Shown here in pieces: positions 1 through 12,380 of a stretch of DNA of 64,000 bases. How positions within the stretch are numbered: position 1 is the stretch's first letter; every line of letters begins with the position of its first letter. A program made the position numbers and the translations under genes. Source of the stretch: Protonemura montana (lineage: Eukaryota > Arthropoda > Insecta > Plecoptera > Nemouridae). The notes below the pieces were generated by a model. That model was not told the origin of the DNA, did no database searches, and saw nothing but the letters and a program-made list of their open reading frames with translations. The stretch spans positions 7,589,501-7,653,500 of the forward strand of contig OX387610.1 in the NCBI GenBank assembly GCA_947568835.1, written 5' to 3'.

Positions 1-319
1 TGTTTAAGAGGAGTTACGAGTCCCGAACTCCCAAGACAAATTATTTCAAAATCCTTACAATTTTTATCTGACTGAACAAACGTACTCAAATTTGACAATC
101 GTAAAATATCGTAACAAAATTTTATTTTCAAACCGCCCTACCAAAATCCATGCCATTGCCGACGTTTAGCAAAGAATGGTTCTCGGCTAGTTTCCCATCC
201 GAAACGCCCGTTGATAAAAGCTGTCTGCAAAATTATTAACAACCCAGCAGAGGTTAAACGCGATATTATTGTTTACCCAAGTGCTTATCACGGCACGCTA
301 AGTACGGACGTTACGTCAC

Positions 320-409
320 CTGTTATTACTTCAAACAGGTAGTACCAGGGACGTGTCATCATCGCGTACGACGCATCTTGAGATTCAAGAAGCTGCCGTC
401 GTTTTCTCA
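320..409 (-). CDS. Possible internal exon, unrecognised
   Basis: Minus strand: acceptor GTTGTAG, then 90 nt open to donor ACAG followed by GTGACG. The peptide includes RKRRQLLESQDASYAMMTRP and WYYLFEVIT. It starts in phase 1, which fits a possible upstream exon ending at 965 that contains DKLWTDFGELWTEAKEK. Other frames of that upstream segment are also open, so the model is weak. Confidence 0.22.
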
Positions 410-2440
410 CTACAACCGATCAAGTAGGTAAGATGTTCCTGAGATATCTCTGTAGATCTAAATCGCCTTTAGGTGCCAAAGAAAACCCTTAAGGTTTGAG
501 AATTAAGCGGTATTTTCAATAAATAAAATATACAATCTTAATTAACAGTCATAACTTGTGTCTTATATTGAGTCACTTTTTGTCATTGTGTTTTAAATGA
601 AAATTCCCACAGTTTACGAAACAATTAAGGTTTCCAGGGCAAGAAAAATAAGAACACTTCGAAAAAGCAATTTTAACGTTTATTTCGATGGATGAAATTA
701 TCGCCATCTCAAGAAACTTCTTGCTTGAAAATATTGGGAGTCGGAAACAGGCCGATGTATTCAACCCGGATGCAGTAGCAGGAATTACAGAAAACCACAT
801 TTAGGTCAGTCGGTCACCAGGATCAACCGTAAATTACACATCCAGCGGATCCAGCTACTGGAATCTGTACTGGAATTATTTCAGCCATAAAAAGCTCTCA
901 TAAATTGTGTAAAACGTCACAAAATGAATCTCGGTATTTCAATCTTCGCAAGACCTATCTCTACCAAAGCCATCGACATTAAATTGGAGACATTTCTCCT
1001 TTGCTTCGGTCCACAATTCGCCAAAATCGGTCCACAATTTGTCGACCATCTTGTGGTTGGCATAAAAATACGCTCTCCAGAGTTTTTATGAGGGCGTCTA
1101 GACATAAAACGCAGTTCTAGCAAAACTGCCGAAATGTAGTAAATCCGAGCCTTATGAATAAATCGGTTACAGTCGATAAAGCAACGCTAAACAGCTCGTA
1201 ACAGACGGTGTAATTGAACGATAAAAATGTGGCCAACGGTCTTCTGCCTGCCGAGCTTGGCTTCATCAAAAGTGCTCCAATGCGGTTTCTGCCGACAGTA
1301 ATATAGTGCAACTTGATAAGGAGTGATAAGGGTGAATTGGTTTATCGCTAGATCAAAGACTATTAAAATATGCCGACGCACATTGATATGACGATTGAAA
1401 AAATTAATGATCACACAGAAAATCGAAATAAGTTTGCTAAAATGACAGTCAAACAAAAAAGAAATCCCCAAAATGCTTGTCAATTGACACATTTTTTTAT
1501 TGCAAAAAGCAAATAAGGTGAATTTGGTTTTCTGGTCCTTTTACTGAAACATCCATGCCCATAAAATTGGAATTAAAAACTATTGAAACAGGGTTTAATT
1601 ATAACGTGTGGTTCATATTGTAACCACATATAAAGTAGCCCGTGAGGGAAGATGCTATACCAAAGTCAAAGGATTTTGCCAAAGGATTTGTTTTCACTAG
1701 CTCTTATGGCAAAAACGGCTCGAGTGTCCTATGGCAACATCTCTCATAGGCCATAGGACAGACCGTACACATTTTCTTTATAACCAATCGAAACAATATC
1801 CAAAACTTTGTAAATTGCAACCGGCGCACTCAAAAGTAACCCTTTATACCAATTACCACACCGATACAAAGAAGTAGAAACCTTTTGTCGGCGCAGAAAG
1901 ACATTGATTGACGGTGTCCTGCCATTGGTACATGGGTTTCACCGGTCATGTGCCCAACCGAGAGAGGTTGATCCTATGGTGAGCATTATTGTTGTGCATG
2001 CAGCAACGATTTTAACTGTACTCTTTGTACCTTGCAATTTCTATAAATAAAGAAACGGTCAGTACGGAAACATTCCGATGCCTTCATTCCTCTCTCTTAT
2101 CTAATTCCGATTGTGCAGCGATCATTGGAGAACTTTACAATGCAACTCTACTTCGAAACGTTTCAGTAATGATCATCACAGAAGAATTTTAGACTTGCAT
2201 ACAGATAGTAATTCTGATAGATCTTCATAGAGTGTGCCTTTTAAGTCACAGGCACGCCTAGAGCATATTTAGTCTGAAAGTCAAGACTTTTATTGGCAGT
2301 TGATAGCAAAAGAAACAAATTAATATCTTTAAATTGCGATAAGAGCAATAACAAAATAATGATTAAAATTCTGTAGGTATATACAATTGTGTACGGTCAA
2401 AACATTTCTGCAACATCATTCTAGGGTTATTTTTTACCGA
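410..2440. other. AT-rich non-coding stretch
   Basis: Apart from an ambiguous open segment on the minus strand at about 965-1090, and another at about 1210-1306 (KPHWSTFDEAKLGRQKT), nothing supportable is seen. A single weak match to the minisatellite unit (GCCCGTGAGGGAAGATGC) lies at about 1637. Confidence 0.4.
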
Positions 2441-2885
2441 ACGGTTTGGCGTGTCGGAAACACCGGTTCTCGTAGTATCACCTAAGTTAAGCAAAAATGC
2501 ACTGGAGTAGGAATTGGATGGGTGACTATCAAATAAATACCCAGTTCCTTTTGGGAGATATCAGATGGATGAAAGTTAGTGCAGCAACTTAATTCGCCTT
2601 GCTTATCAACCTCTCGACACTCGACAGCACGGATTTGTGGAGTAATCCAGTTGTTCGCGTTGCGCCGTTCTTCGGAAGGGATACTAGGCCGGTGGTCCCC
2701 TTGAAGCTCTTCGACATACGTAGGCTACGTGTCGCTACAAGGGTTTTCCTTCTCTTTTCTAGAGTTGGCTAGATTAGATTTATCATCATCCTCATTGGTA
2801 TCTTCTCATTCAATGACGCCATTAGACCAGGGCTACAGAGCCCGCTGTCAAAACAGTGCGTCGTTAAACTCCACTAATCCAAAGT
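2441..2885 (+). repeat. 5S-rRNA-derived SINE, near full length (copy 1)
   Basis: The head (about 2441-2560) follows 5S rRNA: ACACCGGTTCTCG, then a degenerate ATCACC, AAGTTAAGCA, and GGATGGGTGAC. These are the box A to box C internal promoter landmarks. A family-specific body follows: AGCAACTTAATTCGCCTTGC, CTCGACAGCA, GGATTTGTGGA, a short GATG/CATC-rich patch, then a tail near GACGCCATTAGACCAG ending around ACTAATCC without poly(A). The same order recurs in other copies in this window, which defines the family. Classified as SINE3-type by its head. Confidence 0.75.
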
Positions 2886-3582
2886 TAGTACAATTGTTGA
2901 CAGCCAATTTTACATCAACAGTGGCCAAAAACATTTAACTGTCTGCCAATACCAAAAACAACCAATAATAAAAACCGAAAAAAAACTGAAAATCGAAGCC
3001 ATTGCCCTCGTACACGAAAAACGACGTCACTTCTTTCACATTTCCTGAAATATGTTCAGTCTCGTGGTCGCAGCCATTGGATAGACTCCAAATTTTGAGT
3101 GCAACTAATAGATAAGTTACCAGAAAATTGGCACCCGTTGGTGTACTTGGCTTCCTCTCAAGACGAATACTGTACAACAGTACACTTGGATTGAGTCATT
3201 GAAAATGGACGCTGCATCGCGTAGGTCAATGTCGTGCTAGGGTACACAACCCACAAGTCGAGAGTCTACAATCTACGACAGAGTATGTACATTTTCAGAG
3301 ATGCCACAATCTTACTGGTGAGGTTACGAGAATGACCACAGTATTTTCTTGTAACCCGCATTGATGGTATTCGTTACTAAATATTTGACAGCTGTTTCCT
3401 CTGTAGAATTTCAAGGACTGTTTAGCTTTAAATTGCAAAACTCGCAATTCCGCCCCACGTGAGGTATTAAAAATTTGCGTCAAAAATTGACATCAAGGAT
3501 TCATTTATTATTAATCCTTGCCCACACAATTGTTCTGCTGTATTTTACTAATAGGAACACAAATAATCTCTCAAAAATTAGT

Positions 3583-3660
3583 TGCCCAACCGGAGACTCG
3601 AACCTCGATTTCCCCCTGTCGCGAGTGTTTCCCTAGCCATTGAACCATCACTTGGGGAAT
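3583..3660 (-). repeat. tRNA-derived SINE head
   Basis: On the minus strand TGGTTCAATGGCTAGG resembles a box A and, about 40 nt on, GGTTCGAGTCTCC resembles a box B, at tRNA spacing. The flanks do not pair into an acceptor stem, so this is a tRNA-like promoter relic and not a functional tRNA gene. Confidence 0.4.
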
Positions 3661-4091
3661 TAACCAAATTTGTACCATTTTTAGAAAAGCAAGTAATGTT
3701 TATCAGAATCAAACACGCTGTCCATTGCAAGTATTTACAATTAAAATCAGATTTCACAGCACTTTTCCGTCTCCCAACCTTCAAAAACAGTGAATTTGTT
3801 TCAATCAAGATTTGAAACAATCTTTCAGGGCAGTGCATGTTCTCTCAATTCCGTATTTAAATGTAATAATTAAAGTGCACATCAAGACTCAATGGTAAGA
3901 CGCAACAGCCGTGGGAAAGCGGGGGACAAGTGCAAGAATTGACCCCAAGTCCCGTGCCTTCCCCTTATGTTCACGTTGCATGGACGATGTTCGAACGTCC
4001 ATGACCCCGACCATGAATGCACATGCCTGGTATTCGAACCCATGGTCTTCTCCGTTCTTACCGTAATAACATTGCACTGATGTTGAAGTCT

Positions 4092-4455
4092 TCGCGAAAA
4101 ATCGCTGCCATATGACTACTTTACCGCGACAAAAATGGAAGATGCAACTAGGTGGAGTAACCGTCGTTTGGAGAGTCCAGAAATTACATGGCTTACATTT
4201 TGATAGATTTCGGTAAATAGTGTAGATTTCTCGCATTTGAGACTGGTTTACGCTCAATTTATCTGTATTTATATTTACCTAAACGAGTTATACACACGTT
4301 TCGATATTTTGTGTGGTAATCATTTAATTGTAGAGGTTTTTTAAAAAGGACGGCCGCAAGCGCCATCTGGTGGCACACCATAACCACGCAATGTGCGTTT
4401 GCTTGGGAGAATTAACTCTGGACCTTTGACAATACATATAAACTCAATATTATTT
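4092..4455 (+). repeat. Dispersed repeat family B (copy 1)
   Basis: The family is defined by ACTACTTTACCGCGACAAAA, GGTTTACGCTCAAT, AATTGTAGAGGTTT, the core CGGCCGCAAGCGCCATC and a TATAAACTCAAT end. The same order is seen at 12.8, 20.8, 25.3, 39.2 and 55.8 kb. No open frame or terminal inverted repeat was found, so the class is unknown. Confidence 0.65.
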
Positions 4456-4779
4456 TTACTGTATTGCCGTCTTCAAGTATAGAATCAACTTTATTATCAT
4501 TCCGATCGGAATACCACTTAGCCTAGGATAAGCCGACCAAATCTGCAGATAAAATCAACCTGAGAAATTCTTTACTAACTCGCCGATTAAAATCTAATTC
4601 GATGCGAGGTAACAGGATTACGAATAGCTCGCAACTATTTTCTATGACTCTCATTTCTTGTAATGACTACATACACAATTATTCATCGCGGTGAGATCGA
4701 TTCGACGTCGAATCATTTCGACTAAAGTAAGATTCATCGAACACAACTGCACATCAAAATAACTATTAGTCGTTATGCC

Positions 4780-5108
4780 CAGTGGTGTAGTCTTTGGTAT
4801 TCGCGGGTGTACGGCATTTATTCACTTTTTACTTCAAAAATGCCGTATACCCAATTTTTTATTCAAGAGAGGCGCTGGATTACTGCAAGCTTTTGAGAGC
4901 TCACACTAACATTGTTATCATAGATTTGGTCGAATTGCTTGTAAATGAAATTGAAAATTAACCCAATTTGTCGACAACGAAAGCCAAAAACGAAACGGCA
5001 AATTGACTAGAAATCTGAAGTTAAATTTATTTCAAAATTTATTTAAATTTTTACATTTTTAATAGAAAATCGTCGTACACCCGTCTTTGATCCAGCACTA
5101 CACCACTG
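4780..5108. mobile_element. MITE-like element with CAGTGGTGTAGT termini
   Basis: The left end reads CAGTGGTGTAGTCTTTGG with GGGTGTACGG inside. The right end is the inverse: CGTACACCCGTCTTTGATCC then ACTACACCACTG. The 329-bp interior is AT-rich and non-coding. I found no certain target duplication. A short non-autonomous DNA transposon is the best reading. Confidence 0.6.
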
Positions 5109-5182
5109 GTAAGGAAGTTAAATGTTCACATTCTAAAAAGACTACCTAATAAACAAGTATTATCATTAGCAGCCACAAAAAA

Positions 5183-5200
5183 CCACACACACACACACAC
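5183..5200 (+). repeat. (CA)n microsatellite
   Basis: Perfect CA dinucleotide run of about nine units. Confidence 0.9.
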
Positions 5201-5703
5201 GGACAGACGAAACAGTTGAGTTACGACTCTGATCACTAGTTACATTAATCACGAAGTCATCGAGCAATTAATAACCGAAAAATATCTCTGATTCCGACGT
5301 CGGTTAGTCGTGGTCCAGCTCCTAAGCGTACAGCGAAGTTGAGGAACGGCCGTGCATTTTTAGTCCCATTAGGCAGGACCGGACAATCCGTAGTAAGATA
5401 AGGGTTAGGTGAGATTGAAACTTGCATCTTTTCATAACAGCTAACCTAACTAAGCTGAACAAATTAAGAGACAACTAATCTACCAATTCTAACGCACAGC
5501 ATCTAAAGCCAGGTCTAGAATTGGGACAAAAATTTTGTTTTGTAGCTGGACACATGCGGGGGTTGACACCTCGCAAAATAGGGGGGTTGGTAAACTGGGC
5601 GTCTCAACAGCAAGTAGGTAATCAGTGTAATTATTCAGCAAATAGACACGTTAAAAAAAAGTACACAAAATGTGTAAGTTATCAGCTGGCTTATTACACT
5701 GCT

Positions 5704-5722
5704 CCCCCCCCCCCCCCCCCCC
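5704..5722 (+). repeat. Poly(C) run of 19
   Basis: Uninterrupted cytosines in AT-rich surroundings. Confidence 0.9.
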
Positions 5723-6682
5723 TATACTCCTTGCACACGTCTATACTGGTAGCCGCAGCCAAATTCACCGCTTAGAACCATTTGTAAATTAGTATTTTGC
5801 ACGAGCTTACAAATTACTAAAGATTGTACCCAGGTCACATACACCTTGTGTAACGCGACACAATGTTGACATTGTCTGGCAGGAGATAAGAAGCAACTTG
5901 TTGAACGATTAATACCTCAGTAACCTAATTAACAAATTTCTGGATATAGGCTAAAAACATTAAGGTGCATTCAGTAAGAATTTTTTTCAGGGATACATTG
6001 TGTCATACAAACAACGATAATTCATTTGATTTCGGTCACTTTAAGAATTTACATGTGTTTTGGTCAGGTTTTGACAGCTGGGTGTAGCCATACAGGTTAA
6101 CAGCAAATAAGGACTTTATGAAGGTAAAGGTAGTAGCAATTTGCATGTTTCTTTTTTACGACTTTTACCAAAAGTCACGATTCTTCAATGAACAACTCGA
6201 GGTTCCAAATATATTCGGTCAAAAGCCCGTAAGGAATGATTCATCTTCTCAAAGGTATGGCAAAACTTTTGATTGGATTTAGAAAAGAAAACTAATTACA
6301 AGAAACAGGTAAACCGTATGTGTGTAAGAACACAGAGAGAAGACACGTCAGAAATATCAATAACCTGCGTATAACGAAAGAAACAAAATAAAAATAGGAG
6401 GGGAGAGTCGTCACGAACGCAGGCTACCAGAGATCGGACACCCACGACAAAAATCGTCTTACGGTATACAATACCTGGGTTAGGTAAGGTATATCTAATT
6501 ATCAGTCCACCGGTCTAGCTAACCCCAGCATTACGAATTCATCTTGGCAAATTACGAGCACACGTATCGAGCATGCCAAAACCACATAAATCACCCTGGT
6601 TATATTCTTTGGTTATATCTGCACACGGTCATGCCAAAAAAAATCGACATAGATCGTGCTTAGATATCATGATTTCCCGTAC

Positions 6683-6836
6683 CTAGCGACTCAATAAAGA
6701 AGCCCCACAAACCTTTGAACTTGGATAGGTTCTCTTCGTATCCTTGCTGGGTCTTGTCAAATGTGGACGACCCGTCGTTTAGGGTCTCCGAGGGGTCAAA
6801 CCCTAGCCTCTCTTTGTAATAGGCTTGAGTGGACAT
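6683..6836 (-). CDS. Possible first coding exon of an unrecognised gene
   Basis: Minus strand: ATG at 6836-6834, then 51 codons to a good donor (CTAG followed by GTACGG). The peptide begins MSTQAYYKERLGFDPSETL and includes YEENLSKFKGLWGFF. Its charge pattern and codon use look coding, unlike the surrounding AT-rich sequence. I do not recognise the family. The next exon would lie left of 6683. Candidates at 320-409 and about 965-1090 are on the same strand but cannot be tied to it. Confidence 0.35.
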
Positions 6837-7839
6837 TTTCGCGATTTGCGTCGAGAATTCACGAAACTTATTGCGAAGTTTCGGTGATTACGGCACACAT
6901 TTGGCGAGTGTAGATCACACGTTATGTGGATTATTCTTCCGGTACGTTGCACTTTCTGTAGATGTTAAAAGAAATTTCGCTTTTAGCTTTATTATTAATT
7001 TTTTTTTCGTAGCGTGAATGGCACTATTTTATTAGAGAATTGTAGAAGAATTGAGATTAATTGATCAATAAAGCTTGAATTAAAATCGCTATTTGACGTT
7101 AGTATCACTTAATTTCCAATAAAATTACATATATAAAAAAAACACACGTTCACTGGTTTAAAAAAAACGATCTTTTAACTTTCTCGAATACTCAACAATT
7201 GTAAATATTAGTTCATGAAATTTTTGAAGTGCGCTACCGAAATTCCTCGCATCAAACGCCAAGTCACTCGCGACTTAGTACCCACACGTGCTAACTTTCC
7301 AATGTACTTCGATACACTGACAGCATGCACTGGACCGGTGTATCACTTCGCCATCCGAGGAGAAACAGCCACCCATTCAACAAGCAACAACACGTGGGTG
7401 CAGTTTGCCCAACAGCACCTAGCTATGTGCAGGCTTGCCCCATGCATATCGGAAACTAGACTGGTAGGAGAATAGCAATATAAAAAAACCTACTAATTCT
7501 CTACGTAATATACCGTAGGTAGAATTCGTATAGCAAGTTTAGCCTACGCTAGGCTACGAAACCGAAGTTGTCACCGTATAAGGACGGTCACTGGGTTTAC
7601 TAGCAGGAGAACTGGTCAGCCCATGAGTTGGGAACGTTCAGAAGCGTCGTTTTTGCTTTCGTGTGTGTAGTGGTGGGGGGATGGCTGTTTTTTTTATGTA
7701 TAATGGGGCGTAACAATACGGTTTTTTAAACTTTAAATACCGCAAAGGACTAGGGACTTTATATGAAATGCACTTTAATAAGTTAATTGAGAAGTTGCAA
7801 GGTTTTTCGTTTCACAGGTGAAACCACAAGGGAGCAAAC

Positions 7840-7918
7840 GATGGATGGAAGGGGAGCTAGACTGGAAAAATGTGCGACCGAACAGGGATACGAACCCGGG
7901 ACCTGCTAATTGCCGGTA
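7840..7918 (-). repeat. tRNA-B-box-like dispersed repeat
   Basis: GAGCTAGACTGGAAAAATG, GCGACCGAACAGGGATACGA and ACCCGGGACC match the element at 56.7 kb. On the minus strand it holds GGGTTCGTATCCC, similar to a polymerase III B box. Confidence 0.5.
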
Positions 7919-9831
7919 CTTGAGAGGTGTTTTCAAGATGACATGTGTTTTCAGAGAAAAGAAAATTAAATTCTTGTCAAACTATAAGCATTAAATAAAT
8001 CCGATCTATCTGTCCCATCAGTTGACTAATGATATGCATTTTAAAAGCTACTAACTAAAACTAGTTCAAGTTTACAAATGCATAAAATAAAAAGTTCATC
8101 TGTGCGATTTTTTGATACCGGCCCAGTTGGCTTGTTCACCATTCACCGAAACCACTTCCCTTTGCTTATCGTCAGTGCCCCTATGCTATTGCAAGGACTA
8201 GTAGGTATATCTAATTGTCTGTTGAACAAAGGGTCATTTTTCACGTTCACTGACCACTAAAATTAACGTTCACATTAAAAAAAAAGGGACTGCCATAGAC
8301 GTTCAGACGAAACGAACATGCATTTCACTATGAGACCAGTCACTCTCACTTTCTACTACGTATTTGGCGCCTTTTCCACAATTCTCAATTTGATAGACAT
8401 GTCAGAATAACAAAATTCGCACGCTGCTTAAAGTGATCTCAAGCGCAACTTTTATCATATGCATCTCGTGAAGTGGCCTATTAAAATTCCTCCAACATCT
8501 TGCAAACTAGTATATGAGCTGAGTAAAAATTGCCATTCGCGCTACGAAAAAAAATAAACTGAAAACGTCTTCAGCCTCTTAGAAAATAAGACAACATCAA
8601 CTACAATACCCACTTAGGAAAAACAAAAAAAAAACAGTAGGAGCACTAGCACAACACTGCAACACACCTGTCTAGGACCGCACTGTGCATTCACATAATA
8701 GCAACCAGAGTTGCTCTAGTTAAAAGAAAACTGCACTTTATCTAAGTACCATGTGTGCGCGTGTGCATTTGTAATACACGCCTACGCACTACACACACGC
8801 ATAGGTGTTTCTTCGCCCCCATGCACCGGGTAAATTTCGAGTTTACTGCCTACGTGTTATAGGGAATTTATTCGCCCACACAACCGCTGCCGAGGTCCAG
8901 TCCAGACTGGCTGTAGCGGTGCGGTTAGGTTTGCCACTTTGCCGGTTGAGGGCGTGCTGGCTTGAGAATTTGTATACATATCTTACAGGTGCGTGTAAAT
9001 AGTTTCAGATAACCTATATTAAATTATTGCAGTGGTGTCCATGAATGTGCATTTTTTTTTATTACGTTCACTTGCGGCGACTTGTAATTAGAATAAAAGA
9101 TAAGATAATGTTCAGGATTGCCGATAAATTGGAGGCTGCATATGGAAACGAGTAACAGACGCCACCTATCGAGTACTTTTTATACTACTTTGAATTTGTG
9201 GTGATGGTTGCGTACAGTTTTCGCTAAAGATTTGAAGCACAATCTTGTGGTCGTGTTTACGCGGTTGTCAGGGTAGAAAAAAAGTAGTGTGCACGGGCTT
9301 TTTTACAAGGGGGCTGTGAAATATAATTAAAAACATAAGTTTTCGCTAAAAACGTCTAGAATGCGTGTCAAGAAACGATCAAAAGTGAATTTAATTATGC
9401 CTTACGCAGTTCCTCATTAGTATTTTACTAAATATCTCGTTTGTTCGGGGCTAAATCGTTTGTAAATATAAAATAATGGAATAAGTGTCCGTGTCCGAAT
9501 GACCTCGACTCAGAATAAAGTGCCGGACCAGAGAATCCACTCTGGGCGTATCACAATTCTGCAATTGCAACGATGCCGGTGCTGATAACGAGATTCATGA
9601 CTCGAGGGGGTTAAACCACAACAGAAATTTAATAAATTAGATAGATCAGCATACAAAGTATATGTTATTTTATTATATGAAAACAACAAAAAAACTATTC
9701 ACAGACCAAAAAAAAACGCATTTTCAGCAAAGGTCGATAGGTAGAAACTCAGAACGTGATAATCAATCATCGACTAACCTTGGTGAAGATTTAATAGCAA
9801 GTTAGGTATTAAAAATTTTCATTCCAAAAAA

Positions 9832-9851
9832 ACACACACACACACACACAC
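9832..9851 (+). repeat. (CA)n microsatellite
   Basis: Perfect CA run of about ten units after an A-rich stretch. Confidence 0.9.
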
Positions 9852-10935
9852 CCTCGAGCTGATTCTGAATTAGAGACTAATAAATTGGCGCCAGACTAAC
9901 CAGTTTTGGTCTTCGGGTACCGTACTATCAAAATACTAAAGCGACGAAAAGAAATACATAAAGGTGGACAAGAGAGGTGGACGCATGCCAGCATGGATAT
10001 CATTAGCTTAGAATGCCACACGATTGTCCATTTCGCATCTACAATTATGCAAATAAGAAACAATTTATGCACAGTTCTAGGCGACACAAAACAAAAAAAA
10101 ATAAAAAAATAAGTCTTCCAGTGACGTAATTTTTAATACCACGTGAAAGAATTCATTGTGCATATAAGTACTTTTTTTAAGCTCAAGCCAAACCAATCTT
10201 ATTCTAGGAATACAACGTGACAAAACTCTGTAATCTATGCCATTCAATTATTTTGTATATAGCGTCACGGACTTGTTTAGATTGAAGATGAAAAGATGCA
10301 TCAGCGAATACCAGAAAATCATGCAATATACTTTTAAAAAAAATTGTGATCTGCTAATCTATATTCTAATCATCTATGATTACCATAATTTATATGTATA
10401 TACATATAAATAAGTTATGATTCAACTATATTTATAATTGCCGATGAGTTTAAAGTTACAAATCAATACCTTGATTTATCGATATCTCTCCATCTCCACG
10501 ATTCAAACGATTAAGATTTAATGCCTTTGCATTATGCTATCATCTATTTTCATTCGTTTATATTACATCTTCGATTAGATTTACTAGACACAGATTTGTT
10601 TTCACCATATATGAATTGAAATTGCAGTAATTATTACATCTAGAAAATGATTCACTGTTCACTTTTTTTATCGGTTCTCAGAGAATACTCCCACAAGACT
10701 TATAAATTAGCAGCATCATCTGTTCTGATTTATGTTGCCGCCAAATTTGTAAACACTGTATTTATTTTTGATGCTTTACTTTCCTTTGAAATGAGCTATA
10801 TCGCAATGTTTCCTTATTCATGTACTCTTGGGAAACAAGTTTCATTATAGTTTCCATTCCTATTTCCAATCCAATCCAGAACATCATGAGAAGTTAGAAG
10901 AAAAACCAGGGTTCTGACTTCTGGGTAAGAAAATC

Positions 10936-11092
10936 GGGGCAGGATCCACAAAGGAGAGCTTAAGTTTAACATAGGAGTTTTAATATGATCAGATTTTCCA
11001 GATTTTCATGGGAATTTTTATCATAGTGATAAAATTTCTCCCCCAAATTGATGGGGGTAAAGCTTAAACTCTGCTTAGTGGATCCAGACCCC
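10936..11092. mobile_element. Small inverted-repeat (MITE-like) element
   Basis: Ends GGGGCAGGATCCAC and GTGGATCCAGACCCC form imperfect terminal inverted repeats that extend inward through GAGAGCTTAAGTTTA and its partner TAAAGCTTAAACTCTGC. The 157-bp element is non-coding and would fold into one hairpin. Confidence 0.55.
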
Positions 11093-11778
11093 AGAGTGCC
11101 TCAACTTCGAGGGTTCATCTAACCCTAAATTTGCTTCAAGGCGTAACTTTTAAAATTATAAAAGAATGCATGCTAAGTTTGCCATGGCATTTTTAGCAAT
11201 TTTTGCACAAACAACATTGACCTATGGATAGAAATTAAACACTTAACACAAGTTTTACTTTCCGCCTCCAATCGAAAAAAATTGTGTCGCAAAAATCTCT
11301 TATCTTTATTTCACTGGAGAATCTCAAATCACTGCCCAAGTAAAAACAGTAAGTGTCATTCCTTATCGGAGTCCCCTCCCCGCCACAATATTTGCCGAAG
11401 CATCAAGCACTTTAATTTCTAAAAAGCACTAAAAACAGTACGCCCCGCCCGCTAATTGAACGCATGAATCACAAGCGGCATATTTGTGCATGGTTACCAG
11501 GAACCCGGAAAAGAAGTTATGCAAATATTCACCGCCACAGATCCAAAAAAAAAAAAAAAAAATGGTTTACCTATGATAACACTGAAACACTTTGTAGTGG
11601 GTGGAAGAAAACTTAAGAATTACTTCCTTTAAAGTACTGTCTGTAATACAACCAAAGGCACAACATTGGTATAAATACACAAATATTGTGCAATAATACT
11701 TTAGAAGGAAAATAAAACCGCGCATAATGTACGTAATTACAACCCTCTCTCAGATACCACAGAAAATTACCCCTACCT

Positions 11779-12185
11779 AACGGTTTGGCCTGTTGGAAAC
11801 ACCAGCTCTAGTTAGATCACCGAAGGTAAGGACACTGCGCTGAGTCAGGTGCGATGGATGACCATCTCAGACATGGCCAGTTCTGTTTGGAAAAGAGGTT
11901 GGAGAGATGAAAGTAAGTACAACTTCACTCGCCTTGCTTTTCAACCTCTCGATAGCATGGATTTGTGGAGGAATCCTGTTGTTCGAGTTGTACTTCGAAA
12001 AGGAAGGGACGTTAATCGGGGGGTCCTCTTACAGGAGTAGGCTACGCGGCGGCACCAATTTATTCCTCCTCTCTTCTAATCTTAGTTAGTATCATCATCA
12101 CCCACTCATTCATCGATGCCGTTCGACCAGTACACCACAGGGTCCGTGGTAAGAACAGTGCGAAGTTCAACCCCACTAATCAGCG
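11779..12185 (+). repeat. 5S-rRNA-derived SINE, near full length (copy 2)
   Basis: Same order as the copy at 2.4 kb: CGGTTTGGCCTGTTGGAAAC, GGTAAGGACACTGCGCTGAG, GCGATGGATGACCATC, the CTTCACTCGCCTTGC block, GATTTGTGGAGGAATCCTGT, the ATCATCATCACCC patch and the CACTAATC end. The 5S head is more diverged than the body. Confidence 0.7.
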
Positions 12186-12380
12186 AAACAAACCATTTGT
12201 TTAGAAGCACAGAGGAAAGCACACAAGGAAAATTATTTCCAAATCGGCTCCTTGACCTCCCAAAAAACAGCATTTAACCACAATTAAACTCACATGCATC
12301 ACCTGATAAAAGAAGTAGGGATCATGAATCTTAGCGATAAAAGAGTGGCATGCCACTTCATGACCCGTGTCGAATGCAAA

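Larger units (their letters stand above)
5109..6682. other. Non-coding stretch
   Basis: Holds the CA and poly(C) runs. An ATG-started 56-codon minus-strand frame (about 5,263-5,433) has some coding-like composition but no splice support. Confidence 0.4.
6837..10935. other. Non-coding stretch
   Basis: AT-rich, with one tRNA-like repeat at 7.85 kb and a CA run at 9.83 kb. Open frames here are short and of chance composition. No RNA gene was recognised. Confidence 0.4.
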
